Counted from the stretch's first letter, positions 24,990 to 34,279 are shown. The stretch: DNA of 64,000 bases from Streptomyces eurythermus (GCF_014649115.1 NZ_BMSK01000017.1:124001-188000); one strand, 5' to 3'. Notes: a model not told the origin generated them from the letters alone. A program made the numbers and translations.

Positions 24990-26981
24990 TCAGGGATGGA
25001 GGGGGTTGGCGATGGTGACGTACACGGACTGGGTGTCGACCGGGCCGGCGAGTTCGTCGAGGCCGTGCAGCCGGGTCAGCAGGTTGGCCTTGCAGCGCAG
25101 CACGGGTGAGTCGAGCAGGCGGCCGGGCAGAGAGCCGCGCAGCGGGGCGGGACCCGAGGCCAGGGTGGTGAGGAAGCGGCGGAAGGCCGCGAGGAGCAGG
25201 CGTTCGTCGGCGAGGCGCTGGGAGCCGAAGGCGCCGATCAGGCCGAACACGTTGTTGACGGCGAGGTAGTAGGCGAGGCGTTCGTCGGCGACGTCGTCCG
25301 GGACGAAGGTGTCGCTGCGGTCGCCGATGCCGGGCAGCCGTGCGGCCAGTTCGGTCCGCCGTGACTCGCGGAAGTAGTAGCCCTGGTTGTCACGGTAGCG
25401 GCCGCCGATGGGCCAGCCGTCGCCGTCCAGCAGGACCAGCGTGTTCTGCTGGTGGGCCTCGAGGGCGATGCCGGCCTCGCCGTCCAGCCAGAGGACGGGG
25501 CGGACGACGTGCTCCAGGTAGCGCAGGAACCACTCCGCCGCCACGGCGCCGACGGGCCGGCCGGTACGGGCCGTGAGCCGCGCGAGGAGATGGGCCAGGC
25601 GTGACCGAACCGGCCAAGGTCCGGGCCGTTCCGGGGTGTTGGGAGACGGTACGGCGAGGGGGCGGGGGGACACGAGTCCGGCGACGCAGCCGACGTCGTC
25701 GGCCGGGGTGAACGGGTTGTGCCGGATCACCACGTCGAGTCCCGGCACAGGCGAGCCGTCCGGGTCGTCCACGGCGAGCCAGGCGGGGTCGCGGACGATG
25801 TCGAAGCCCGGGTGGGCCGAGTGCCACTGACCGGCGAGGCCGGTGCGCAGCAGCCGGTGCACCTCGACTCCTCGGTGGAGTTCCTTGCGCAGGTTCTCGC
25901 GGCGGGAGTTGGTGATGCGCAGGGCCAGCGAGAGCTTGAGCATCGCGGGGGCGCCTGAGCGGTGCACGGTCCGTACGGAGGAGGTGGGGTGCCAGGGAGT
26001 GCCGAGGGGCCCGAGGTCACGGAGCAGCCCGGAGTCGAGCAGTGCGGCGACGGCCGGGCGGTGCCGTACCTCGCGTGCCTGCCAGGGGTGCAGGGGCAGT
26101 GGTGTGTAGCCGTCGGGCAGCGGCAGGCCGGTTCCGGCGAGGCCGCGGACGAGCCGGCCGGCGGGCACGGGCCGGCCGCGCTCGGTCCAGGCCGAGTCGG
26201 TCGCGAGGAGACAGGGGGCGACCGCGAGCCAGTGCAGCGGGAAGGAGCCGTGCGACTCCGGTGAGTACCGGCCGGACTCGGCCTCGGTCAGACCCTCCCG
26301 GCTCTTGGGGGCCGGATGCAGCGGGTGTCCGAGGAGGAGGGCCTGTTCGGCGCTGAGGAAGAGGTCGGGGGTGTCCGCGGGGTGTGCGCGCCGGTACCGG
26401 ATGAACTCGGCGGTGCGGCGCACGGAGTCGGCGACGCGGGCCGCGAGATCGCCGGCGTCCGCGGGTGGGGTGGGGGAGGCGGGGGCGCCGCCGCAACCAG
26501 GGCCGACGTTGGCGGTGCCCCCGCCTCCCGCGCGGGGGCCGGGTGGGGTGGGGGCCTCCCTGGCCAGGAGTGCCGCGAGGGTCACGGCGTCGACGGGTGG
26601 CGCGGTGCCGGGTGCGGAGGCGAGGCGGGGCGGGTCGAAGCGGTGCCAGCCGGTCGGGGACCAGTACCGCACCGGTGCGATGAGGGCGGTGCCGCTGGCG
26701 GGCAGCGCAAGGGTGAGGCTCGCGGTGGCGGGGGCGGTGAGGCCGGTCTCGCGGACCCAGCACCGCAGGAGGTTCTCGACGGCGGCGGCCTCGGCCGCGG
26801 TGTGCGGGTCGGGGTCGTCCAGCGGGTCGGGGCCGGGCGGTGGCAGTCGGCTGGTGTCCGCCGCCCGCCGCTTCTGCTGGGGGACGGAGTCGGTGAGCGG
26901 TACGGCGGGGGGCGGGGTGCCGGTATCTCCCTGGTCGTCGGGGGCGCCGGAGCGGCCGTCGGGGTGGGGAGTGGCGTTCAT
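24990..26981 (-). CDS. IucA/IucC-family NRPS-independent siderophore synthetase
   Basis: This 663-residue synthetase starts at ATG 26981 behind GAGGAG. Family motifs are PLPLHPWQAREV, SSVRTVHRSG, and the active-site segments ALEAHQQNTLVLLDG and GRYRDNQGYYF. The C terminus has the FhuF-like KANLLTRLHGLDEL. It adenylates a carboxylate (often citrate or a derivative) and condenses it with an amine or hydroxylamine. The first 55 residues are disordered and Gly/Pro-rich. It lies between the aminotransferase and acyltransferase genes on one strand. Which IucA/IucC subtype it is cannot be told by eye. Confidence 0.92.
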   Translation of the reverse strand: MNATPHPDGRSGAPDDQGDTGTPPPAVPLTDSVPQQKRRAADTSRLPPPGPDPLDDPDPHTAAEAAAVENLLRCWVRETGLTAPATASLTLALPASGTALIAPVRYWSPTGWHRFDPPRLASAPGTAPPVDAVTLAALLAREAPTPPGPRAGGGGTANVGPGCGGAPASPTPPADAGDLAARVADSVRRTAEFIRYRRAHPADTPDLFLSAEQALLLGHPLHPAPKSREGLTEAESGRYSPESHGSFPLHWLAVAPCLLATDSAWTERGRPVPAGRLVRGLAGTGLPLPDGYTPLPLHPWQAREVRHRPAVAALLDSGLLRDLGPLGTPWHPTSSVRTVHRSGAPAMLKLSLALRITNSRRENLRKELHRGVEVHRLLRTGLAGQWHSAHPGFDIVRDPAWLAVDDPDGSPVPGLDVVIRHNPFTPADDVGCVAGLVSPRPLAVPSPNTPERPGPWPVRSRLAHLLARLTARTGRPVGAVAAEWFLRYLEHVVRPVLWLDGEAGIALEAHQQNTLVLLDGDGWPIGGRYRDNQGYYFRESRRTELAARLPGIGDRSDTFVPDDVADERLAYYLAVNNVFGLIGAFGSQRLADERLLLAAFRRFLTTLASGPAPLRGSLPGRLLDSPVLRCKANLLTRLHGLDELAGPVDTQSVYVTIANPLHP

Positions 26982-27158
26982 GACGGCTCCTCTGGGGCTG
27001 GGGTGCGGGTGCGGCGGGCTGGTGCGGTCGGCGCCCGGCTCGTTGCCGGGCGGGCGGGACGGTGTGCGGCACGGCTGTGGGGTGTGGCCGACGGCGGTGT
27101 CGGCCCGGGTGCCCGCAAGGGGGGCGGAGCCGGTGGCCGGGTGCGGCGCGCGCGGTCT

Positions 27159-28781
27159 TCAGCCGGCGTGCCGGTCGGCGCCGGGGTGTCGTCGCCGGTC
27201 GGGACCGCGGGTCTCGTGGTCGCGGGCCGCCGCCGTGATCGCGTCGGTCAGGCGGTCGAGTACGGCCTCCGCCTGTTCGTCGCTGATCGTGAGCGGCGGA
27301 AGCAGCCGGACCACAGACGCGTGCCTGCCGCCCAGTTCGACGATCAGTCCGCGCCGGAGGCACTCGCGCTGGACCGCGGCGGCGAGTCCGGGCGCGGGCG
27401 GGTACGGCGTGCGGGCGGCGGGTGCCATGGGCCTACCGGGGGCCGTGGGAGCCGTACGGGCGTCGGGTACTCCGCGGCTCCCTGGGAGAGCGCCCGGACC
27501 ACCGCCGGACCCGGGCAGGACACCGGCACCACCAAGGCCGTCCGGACCACCGCCGGACCCGGGCAGGACACCGGCACCACCAGGGCCGCCCGGACCACCG
27601 CTCTCGCACTCCGGCGCCCCCGGCTCACGCCGCTCCGGATCCGGGGTCACCAGTTCGATGCCGATCATCAGCCCGCGGCCCCGTACGTCCCCGACACACG
27701 CGTGCTCACGGCCGAAGTCCGCGAGCCGGGTCAGCATGCGGGAGCCGAGGGTGGCGGCGCGTTCGGCGAGGGCGTTCTCGCGGACGTAGGCGAGGGTGGC
27801 GGTGCCCGCGGCCATGGCGAGCTGATTGCCGCGGAAGGTCCCGGCGTGGGCCCCGGGTTGCCAGGTGTCGAGGTCGTCGCGGTAGACGACCACGGCCAGC
27901 GGGAGACTGCCGCCGATGGCCTTGGACAGGACCATGACGTCGGGGGTGACGCCGCTGTGGTCGACGGCCCAGAAGGCGCCCGTGCGGCCGACCCCGGTCT
28001 GGATCTCGTCGGCGATCAGCGGGATGGAGCGGTCCGCCGTGAGCCGGCGCATACGGCGCAGCCAGTCGTCCGGCGCGGGGATCACTCCGCCCTCGCCCTG
28101 GACGGGTTCGAGGATCATCCCGGCGGGCAGCGGCACACCGGACTTGGGGTCGTCGAGGAGGGACTCGGCCCAGCGGGCGGCGAGTTCGGCGCCGGCCGGG
28201 CCGCCGATGCCGAACGGGCAGCGATAGTCCTGCGGGTAGGGCAGGCGGGCCGCCTGGACGTCGGGGGCGCCGCCCGAGACGGCCAGGGCGCCGGCGGTCA
28301 TGCCGTGGTAGGCGCCGGCGAAGGCGAGGACGCCGGACCGGCCGGTCGCGGCCCGGACCAGTTTGAGGGCGGCCTCGACGGCGTCGGTGCCGGCCGGCCC
28401 GCAGAACTGGACGCGGGCGCGGTCGGCGAGGCCGGGCGGGAGGGTGCGGAACAGCTCGGTGACGAAGGCGTCCTTGACCGGGGTCGCGAGGTCGAGGACG
28501 GAGAGCGGGGCGCCCGAGTCCAGGACCCCGCGGATCGCCTCGAGCACGACCGGGTGGTTGTGGCCGAGGGCGAGGGTGCCGGCGCCGGAGAGGCAGTCCA
28601 GGTAACGGCGGCCGTCGGCGCCCTCGATGGTGAGTCCCCGGGCCCGGACGGGAACGATGGGCAGGGCACGGGCGTAGGTGCGCGCCGAGGACTCGCGCGC
28701 CGACTGGCGTCTGAGGATCCCCTCGTGCGGGCCCCGTGTTTCACCGGATGTGGCTCCGGCCATCGACTCCGTTACGGCCAC
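27159..28781 (-). CDS. Diaminobutyrate--2-oxoglutarate-type class III aminotransferase with repeat insertion
   Basis: This PLP enzyme of 540 residues shows GPAGTDAVEAALKL (phosphate cup), AYHGMTAG, ADEIQTGVGRTG with the PLP aspartate, and the Schiff-base lysine K287 in VLSKAIGGSLP. It most resembles diaminobutyrate aminotransferases of siderophore and ectoine pathways. In this context it should supply 2,4-diaminobutyrate to the adjacent synthetase. Residues of about 382-462 are a Gly/Pro-rich insertion encoded partly by a 48-bp tandem repeat; without it the length is normal (about 460). GTG 28781 follows AGGAGG; ATG 28763 is an alternative. No decarboxylase gene is adjacent. Confidence 0.9.
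   Translation of the reverse strand: MAVTESMAGATSGETRGPHEGILRRQSARESSARTYARALPIVPVRARGLTIEGADGRRYLDCLSGAGTLALGHNHPVVLEAIRGVLDSGAPLSVLDLATPVKDAFVTELFRTLPPGLADRARVQFCGPAGTDAVEAALKLVRAATGRSGVLAFAGAYHGMTAGALAVSGGAPDVQAARLPYPQDYRCPFGIGGPAGAELAARWAESLLDDPKSGVPLPAGMILEPVQGEGGVIPAPDDWLRRMRRLTADRSIPLIADEIQTGVGRTGAFWAVDHSGVTPDVMVLSKAIGGSLPLAVVVYRDDLDTWQPGAHAGTFRGNQLAMAAGTATLAYVRENALAERAATLGSRMLTRLADFGREHACVGDVRGRGLMIGIELVTPDPERREPGAPECESGGPGGPGGAGVLPGSGGGPDGLGGAGVLPGSGGGPGALPGSRGVPDARTAPTAPGRPMAPAARTPYPPAPGLAAAVQRECLRRGLIVELGGRHASVVRLLPPLTISDEQAEAVLDRLTDAITAAARDHETRGPDRRRHPGADRHAG
27497..27592. repeat. 48-bp tandem repeat inside the aminotransferase gene
   Basis: ACCGCCGGACCCGGGCAGGA starts at 27501 and 27549, and the two 48-bp units differ at only a few bases. 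On the coding strand they encode two copies of a 16-residue unit around GGAGVLPGSGGGP. The period keeps the frame open. Confidence 0.85.
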
Positions 28782-28914
28782 GGCGCGCTGTCCTCCTGGC
28801 TGGTCAAGGGCGAGTCGGTGCTCGGGGACCGGAGCGTGACGGCCGGTTCCACCGGCTACAACCGCCGACCGTTCGGCCGGTTACGGGGTGGCCCGGAGAT
28901 CCTTGACCGGAAGG

Positions 28915-28933
28915 TGAGGTCAGGCTTGCCGTA
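28915..28933. promoter_or_regulatory. Candidate iron box (DmdR/DtxR-type)
   Basis: TGAGGTCAGGCTTGCCGTA agrees at 13 of 19 positions with TTAGGTTAGGCTAACCTAA, including the AGGCT core. It sits about 135 bp upstream of the siderophore aminotransferase start, between that gene and the divergent protease. The match is degenerate. Confidence 0.45.
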
Positions 28934-29184
28934 GCCCTTCCGGGAAGCGGGCGGACGGCAGGCGGCACCGGTGGGCGCGGTGGAGCACCCGGGCGCGGTG
29001 CGGCCCTGTTCAGGCAGCCTGTGACGCAACCGTTGCCGTCCCGGCAGAACTCCCCCACAGCGACCGCATAGTGTGTGATGCCGTTCCCAGAAGGTCGCGG
29101 AACCGGCGTGAACCGTCCATGGGTTCGCCGCCGGCGCCGGGGCCGAAGCGCCGAGTTCCTTTCACAGCAGGGGGAGTCAAGACC

Positions 29185-30408
29185 ATGCGATCCATACGGC
29201 CGTCGTTCACCGCTCGGCGAGGAAGGGGCGGTCGCCGCACCTCGGCCTCGCTGACGGCGGTCGCCCTCGTCTCGGCGCTGGCGCTGACCGCCACCGCCTG
29301 TGACAGCGGCGGTGCCGACGACGGCAACCCGGGCGCCACCGCGAGCGCGGCGGGCTCCAGGGACGGAAAGATCCGTATCCCCGACGACCTCAAGCGCAGG
29401 CTGAAGGAACACGGGATCGACATCGACAAGTGGAAGAACGGCGCCTGGAAGGACTGGAACAAGGACGACTGGCTGCGCGAGGCCAACGACTTCATCAACC
29501 CGGTCATCAGCGGTCTGTGGGACCCGGACCGGATGCGGGAGGCCGAGGAGCCGGACCAGGGCGTCGACGACAACGACATCTCCGGTGACCAGGGGGTGAC
29601 GGACCCGACGCCGCAGCCGGTGAGGGCGCGGGCAGTCGACGCGCCGTACCACGCCAACGCGGCCACGTCGGGCAAGCTGCTCTTCGACTCGCCCGAGGGC
29701 ACCATGGTGTGCTCGGCGACGGTCGTGCAGGACCCGGCGCACCCGGGCAAGTCGAACCTGGTCTGGACGGCCGGTCACTGTGTGCACGCCGGCAAGAAGG
29801 GCGGCTGGTACCGCAACCTCGCCTTCGTGCCGTCGTACAACGACCAGGCGCTGTCGGCGGACGCGCTGCAGAACGCGAGCCGGTCCCAGGTCGCGCCGTA
29901 CGGCGTGTGGTGGGCCGACGCGGCGAAGACCTCGCAGCAGTGGATCAGCGAGGGCGGCAAGACGGGCGGTGCCGGTGCCGCGTACGACTTCGCCGTCATC
30001 CATGTGACGCCGGAGCAGGGCGGTGACGGCAAGTCGCTGGAGGAGACGGTCGGCGGGGCGCTGCCGGTGGACTTCGACGCGCCGGCCGTGGCGAACGCGG
30101 GCAGCGTAACGGCGTCCGGTTACCCGGCGGCGGCGCCGTACGACGGCGGGCTGCTGTACCAGTGCCAGGACAAGCCGGGCCGGCTCTCCCTCGAGCGGTC
30201 CGACCCGACGATGTACCGGATCGGCTGCACGATGACCGGTGGTTCGTCCGGCGGCGGCTGGGTGGAGACCGGCGCCGACGGCCGGCCCAAGCTGGTGTCC
30301 AACACGTCCATCGGCCCGGTGAACGCGGGCTGGCTGGCCGGTCCCCGGCTGGGCGAGGTGGCCAAGAGCGTGTACGAGTCGGTGAGCGAGCAGTTCGCCG
30401 GACGGTGA
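29185..30408 (+). CDS. Secreted trypsin-like serine protease (probable lipoprotein)
   Basis: This 407-residue protein starts at ATG 29185 behind GGGGAG. It has an Arg-rich n-region, a hydrophobic stretch (LTAVALVSALALTATAC) and a possible lipid-modified C40. The chymotrypsin-fold catalytic triad is complete: H198 in WTAGHC, D268 in YDFAVIHV and S355 in TGGSSGGGW. Residues 60-150 form a charged pro-region-like segment. It is probably exported and membrane-anchored or shed; the target is unknown. It is divergent from the siderophore locus and convergent with hflX. Confidence 0.9.
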   Translation: MRSIRPSFTARRGRGGRRTSASLTAVALVSALALTATACDSGGADDGNPGATASAAGSRDGKIRIPDDLKRRLKEHGIDIDKWKNGAWKDWNKDDWLREANDFINPVISGLWDPDRMREAEEPDQGVDDNDISGDQGVTDPTPQPVRARAVDAPYHANAATSGKLLFDSPEGTMVCSATVVQDPAHPGKSNLVWTAGHCVHAGKKGGWYRNLAFVPSYNDQALSADALQNASRSQVAPYGVWWADAAKTSQQWISEGGKTGGAGAAYDFAVIHVTPEQGGDGKSLEETVGGALPVDFDAPAVANAGSVTASGYPAAAPYDGGLLYQCQDKPGRLSLERSDPTMYRIGCTMTGGSSGGGWVETGADGRPKLVSNTSIGPVNAGWLAGPRLGEVAKSVYESVSEQFAGR

Positions 30409-30432
30409 GCGTGACACCGCGTCGAGCGTGAC

Positions 30433-30468
30433 GAGGGCCCGTCACCCCGGGTGGGGTGACGGGCCCTC
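30433..30468. terminator. Bidirectional terminator between protease gene and hflX
   Basis: Perfect 16-bp arms GAGGGCCCGTCACCCC with a 4-nt loop GGGT, between convergent genes. Confidence 0.93.
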
Positions 30469-30513
30469 ACAGTGCCCGGGTCCTCGTACGGCCGTGGATC
30501 CCTCGTACGTGGG

Positions 30514-32001
30514 TCAGGCGGAGACCGGCGTGTACGGCGCCAGGTCCGCCGCCAGTTCCTCGTGCACCCGGACCTTGAGCAGGGTGCCCTCCGCGGTGTG
30601 CTCCTCGGAGAGGACCTCGCCCTCGGCGTGCGCACGGGCGACCAGCTTGCCGTGGGTGTACGGCACCAGCGCCACGACCTCGACCGCGGGGCGGGGCAGC
30701 TCGTCGTCGATCAGGGCGAGCAGCTCCGCGATGCCCTGGCCGGTGCGCGCCGAGACGGCGATCGAGCGCTTCTCGACCCGCAGCAGCCGCTGGAGCACCA
30801 GCGGGTCGGCCGCGTCCGCCTTGTTGATCACGACGATCTCGGGCACGTCGGTGGCGCCGACGTCCCGGATCACCTCGCGCACGGCGGCGAGCTGCTCCTC
30901 CGGGGTCGGGTGCGAGCCGTCCACCACGTGCAGGATCAGGTCGGAGTCGCCGACCTCCTCCATGGTGGAGCGGAACGCCTCGACCAGGTGGTGCGGCAGG
31001 TGCCGGACGAAGCCGACGGTGTCGGCCAGCGTGTACAGCCGGCCGCCCGGGGTCTCGGCCCGGCGGACGGTCGGGTCCAGGGTCGCGAACAGGGCGTTCT
31101 CGACCAGGACACCGGCGCCCGTGAGGCGGTTGAGCAGGGAGGACTTGCCGGCGTTGGTGTAGCCCGCGATGGCCACGGACGGCACCTTGTTGCGCCGGCG
31201 CTCCTGGCGCTTGACCTCGCGGCCGGTCTTCATGTCCGCGATCTCCCGGCGCATCTTCGCCATCTTCTCGCGGATCCGGCGCCGGTCCGTCTCGATCTTG
31301 GTCTCACCGGGGCCACGCGTGGCGAGGCCGCCGCGACCGCCGCCCATCTGCCGGGACAGCGACTGACCCCAGCCGCGCAGTCGCGGCAGCATGTACTGCA
31401 TCTGCGCGAGCGCGACCTGCGCCTTGCCCTCGCGGGACTTGGCGTGCTGGGCGAAGATGTCCAGGATCAGGGCCGTACGGTCGATGACCTTGACCTTGAC
31501 CACGTCCTCCAGCTGGATCAGCTGGCCCGGGCTCAGCTCACCGTCGCAGATGACGGTGTCGGCGCCCGTTTCGAGGACGATGTCACGCAGCTCGGCGGCC
31601 TTGCCGGAGCCGATGTAGGTGGCCGCGTCGGGCTTGTCGCGGCGCTGGATGACGCCGTCGAGCACGAGCGCGCCCGCGGTCTCCGCGAGGGCGGCCAGCT
31701 CCGCGAGGGAGTTCTCGGCGTCCTGCGCGGTGCCGGTGGTCCACACGCCGACGAGCACGACCCGCTCCAGACGGAGCTGGCGGTACTCGACCTCGGTGAC
31801 GTCCTCCAGCTCGGTGGACAGGCCCACCACGCGGCGCAGGGCCGCGCGCTCGGAGCGGTCGAACTGGTCGCCGTCCCGCTCTCCGTCGATCTCGTGGCTC
31901 CAGGCGACGTCCTCTTCCATCAGGGCATCGGCCCGAAGACCCTCGGGATAGGCGTGCGCGAGGCGCTTGGTGTCCTGGGAAGGGGAAGAAGAGGAGGTCA
32001 T
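30514..32001 (-). CDS. hflX: GTPase HflX
   Basis: This 495-residue protein starts at ATG 32001 behind AAGGA. An N-terminal HflX domain (RDKPDAATYIGSGKAAEL), a helical linker with GRGGLATRGPGETKIETDRR and a C-terminal G domain follow in order. G motifs are GYTNAGKSSLLN (G1), DTVGFVRHLP (G3) and NKADAAD (G4). HflX binds ribosomes and splits stalled or stressed 70S particles. A sigma-R-like promoter match lies 70 bp upstream. The secreted M1 peptidase gene lies upstream on the same strand, with a 160-bp gap. Confidence 0.95.
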   Translation of the reverse strand: MTSSSSPSQDTKRLAHAYPEGLRADALMEEDVAWSHEIDGERDGDQFDRSERAALRRVVGLSTELEDVTEVEYRQLRLERVVLVGVWTTGTAQDAENSLAELAALAETAGALVLDGVIQRRDKPDAATYIGSGKAAELRDIVLETGADTVICDGELSPGQLIQLEDVVKVKVIDRTALILDIFAQHAKSREGKAQVALAQMQYMLPRLRGWGQSLSRQMGGGRGGLATRGPGETKIETDRRRIREKMAKMRREIADMKTGREVKRQERRRNKVPSVAIAGYTNAGKSSLLNRLTGAGVLVENALFATLDPTVRRAETPGGRLYTLADTVGFVRHLPHHLVEAFRSTMEEVGDSDLILHVVDGSHPTPEEQLAAVREVIRDVGATDVPEIVVINKADAADPLVLQRLLRVEKRSIAVSARTGQGIAELLALIDDELPRPAVEVVALVPYTHGKLVARAHAEGEVLSEEHTAEGTLLKVRVHEELAADLAPYTPVSA

Positions 32002-32073
32002 TGGATCCTTACGTCGATGGGATTGCCGTTGCGGCGTCGGTACGGCGGTCTTACCCCGCCGCTCGCCTTGTTC

Positions 32074-32099
32074 AACGTACGGGTACCCCGGGAGATTCC
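32074..32099 (-). promoter_or_regulatory. Sigma-R-type promoter match for hflX
   Basis: On the minus strand GGAAT (32099-32095), exactly 18 nt, then GTT (32076-32074) matches the thiol-stress consensus GGAAT-N18-GTT. The predicted 5' leader is about 65 nt. Confidence 0.65.
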
Positions 32100-32161
32100 C
32101 GTGTCCCGTACGTGCGCCGACCCGTAGATGGTCGCACGGGACGACACGTCTCGTCACCGGG

Positions 32162-33778
32162 TTATCGCCTCAGGTGAGGCTCGGCCGCCTTGGGTGCCGC
32201 GGTCGGCTTCCAGTCCGGGTGGCCGGGCATCGGCGGGGTCTTCTCGCCGTACAGCCAGGGCCGCAGGAAGCCGTCGAGGTCGCGGCCGGCGACGGCCGAG
32301 GCCAGCCGGACGAAGTCGGCGGTGCCGGCGGTGGCGTCGCGGTGCCGCTGGACCCAGAGCCTCTCCAGCCGCTCGAAGGCCGGCCGGCCGATCTCCTGCC
32401 GCAGGGCGTAGAGGATGAGGGCGGCGCCGTCGTAGACGTTGGGCCGGAACAGGTCGATCTTCTGGCCGGGCGCGGGCGGCTTGGGCCGGGCGGGCGGGCC
32501 GCCGGCCGCGCGCCAGCGGTCGGAGGCTCCGTACGCGTCCCTCATCCGCGTCTCCAGCGGTCGCTTCGCGGTCTCCTCGCTGTACAGCGCCTCGTACCAG
32601 GTGGCGTGTCCCTCGTTCAGCCAGACGTCGGACCAGGCGCGCGGGGTGACGCTGTCGCCGAACCACTGGTGGGACAGCTCGTGCACCATGATCGATTCCA
32701 GGTACCACTCGGGGTAGCCGGGCTCGGTGAACAGGCTCTTCTCGAAGAGGGAGAGGGTCTGGGTCTCCAGCTCGAAGCCCGTGGACGCCTGTGCCATGAG
32801 CACGCCATAGGTTTCGAAGGGATACCGGCCGACCTTGCCCTCCATCCAGGCGATCTGGTCCGGCGTCTTCGCCAGCCACGGTTCGAGGGCCTCGCGGGCG
32901 GTGGCGGGGACGACGTCGCGCAGGGGCAGCCCGTGCGGCCCCTCGTGGCGGACCACGGCGGAGCGGCCGATGGAGACCTGGGCGAGTTCGGTGGCCATGG
33001 GGTGCCGGTTGCGGTAGGTCCAGGTGGTGGTGTCACCGTGCCGTGCGGCTCCGGTGGGCAGGCCGTTGGCGACGACCGTGTAGGCGTTGGGCGCGGTGAT
33101 CCGGAAGGCGAACATCGCCTTGTCGGACGGGTGGTCGTTGCACGGGAACACCAGGTGGGCGGCGTCGGCCTGGTTGGCCATGGCGAGACCGTCGGCGGTG
33201 CGCACCCAGCCGCCCTGCTGGTCCTTGCCGTAGACGGGGTCGCTGGTGTGCCGCACGGTGATCCGGAACCAGCGGCCCTCGGCCGGCGGGTGGCGCGGGG
33301 TGACGACCAGGTCCTCGCCGGCGCTGGTGAACCCGGCCGGGAGTCCGTCGACCTCGACCGAGTGCACGGTGCCGTGGGTGAAGTCGAGGTTGACGCGCTC
33401 CAGGTCGGCGGTGGCCCTGGCGTCGATGGTGGTCACGGCCTCCAGCGGCTTGTCCTGGGCGGTGTAGGTGAAGTCCAGGGCGTACGAGGCGACGTCGTAG
33501 CCGGGGTTGCCCAGGTACGGGTAGAGCCGGTCGCCCACCCCGAGGGGCTCGGCCGGGGCCGCGGCGGCGACGAGGCAGAGCGAGACGGCGGAGGCGAGCA
33601 GGGCCGCCTTGCGGTACCGGGGCCTTCCGGGCCGGGCGCGGCGGAGGGCGGTGCCGGGCTCGCCCGGGGGAGGGAGGCGGTACGGGGAGGGCTCCGGCCG
33701 TGTCGGGAGGGGGTGCTGGGAGGTTTCCGGGTCGGGCTGAGACCGGGAGTGAAGGCGGAGGCGGGGGGTGAGCGGCAT
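32162..33778 (-). CDS. Secreted M1-family metallopeptidase
   Basis: This protein of 538 residues has the zinc site VHELSHQWFGD (H366, H370) and WLNEGHATW (E389), as in M1 aminopeptidases. The usual GAMEN exopeptidase motif is replaced by a divergent MAQASTGFELETQ segment, common in secreted actinobacterial members. A hydrophobic stretch at 58-77 (AALLASAVSLCLVAAAAPA) after an unusually long 55-residue Pro/Arg-rich n-region suggests export. The true start could be further in, but no better in-frame start was seen. Without GAMEN, strict aminopeptidase activity is uncertain. Confidence 0.88.
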   Translation of the reverse strand: MPLTPRLRLHSRSQPDPETSQHPLPTRPEPSPYRLPPPGEPGTALRRARPGRPRYRKAALLASAVSLCLVAAAAPAEPLGVGDRLYPYLGNPGYDVASYALDFTYTAQDKPLEAVTTIDARATADLERVNLDFTHGTVHSVEVDGLPAGFTSAGEDLVVTPRHPPAEGRWFRITVRHTSDPVYGKDQQGGWVRTADGLAMANQADAAHLVFPCNDHPSDKAMFAFRITAPNAYTVVANGLPTGAARHGDTTTWTYRNRHPMATELAQVSIGRSAVVRHEGPHGLPLRDVVPATAREALEPWLAKTPDQIAWMEGKVGRYPFETYGVLMAQASTGFELETQTLSLFEKSLFTEPGYPEWYLESIMVHELSHQWFGDSVTPRAWSDVWLNEGHATWYEALYSEETAKRPLETRMRDAYGASDRWRAAGGPPARPKPPAPGQKIDLFRPNVYDGAALILYALRQEIGRPAFERLERLWVQRHRDATAGTADFVRLASAVAGRDLDGFLRPWLYGEKTPPMPGHPDWKPTAAPKAAEPHLRR

Positions 33779-33865
33779 GGACCACCGCTACCAGGGCGGG
33801 CCCCCCGCACGGCGGCGACGCGCGTCCGGCCCACTCGAACGGGTAGGCCGGACGCCGTCGTCAGG

Positions 33866-34076
33866 GGGTGGTGCGGCGGGTGGGCGGAGGGCTGTGGTCA
33901 GGGGCGGCGCGATGGATGAGCCGGGGGTCGTGGGCAGGGGGCAGTGCGACGGATGGGCAGGGCCGTGGTCAGGGGGTGGTGCGATGGGTGGGCCGGGGGG
34001 CCTGGGCAGGGGGCAGCGCGACGGATGGGCAGGGGGTCGTGGGCGGGGGACAGTGCGGCGGATGGGCCGGACCCGT
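33866..34076. repeat. About six degenerate ~36-bp tandem repeats
   Basis: Units around GTCGTGGGCAGGGGGCAGTG followed by CGACGGATGGGCAGGG recur with a 36-bp period and 15-25% divergence. They lie between the rshA 3' end and the M1 peptidase 5' end. The period is a multiple of 3, so frames stay open; no protein family is encoded. Confidence 0.8.
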
Positions 34077-34173
34077 CGTCAGGCGGCGGCACACCACCTG
34101 GGCCGGACGCCACCGTCCGGGCCCGGAGACCGGAGGTAGGCCGGGCTGCCGTCATCAGAGCCGAAAAGCAGGA

Positions 34174-34279
34174 GATGCGGGCCTGACCGGCGCCGGCAGG
34201 ACCAGGAACGGGAGGCAGGCCGGGTGGTCGTCGGCGAAGCCGTGCGGCGACGGATGCGGGTCTGACCGGCGCCGGCAGG
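34174..34279. repeat. 27-bp direct repeat near the rshA 3' end
   Basis: GATGCGGG-Y-CTGACCGGCGCCGGCAGG occurs at 34174-34200 and 34253-34279 with one difference. There is no gene in the flanking spacer. Confidence 0.75.

Noticed and set aside
24156..28781. Desferrioxamine (des) cluster
   Set aside because: No lysine decarboxylase or lysine monooxygenase gene is present, and the aminotransferase is of diaminobutyrate type.
33866..34076. CRISPR array
   Set aside because: Repeats are contiguous and degenerate with no unique spacers, and no cas genes are present.
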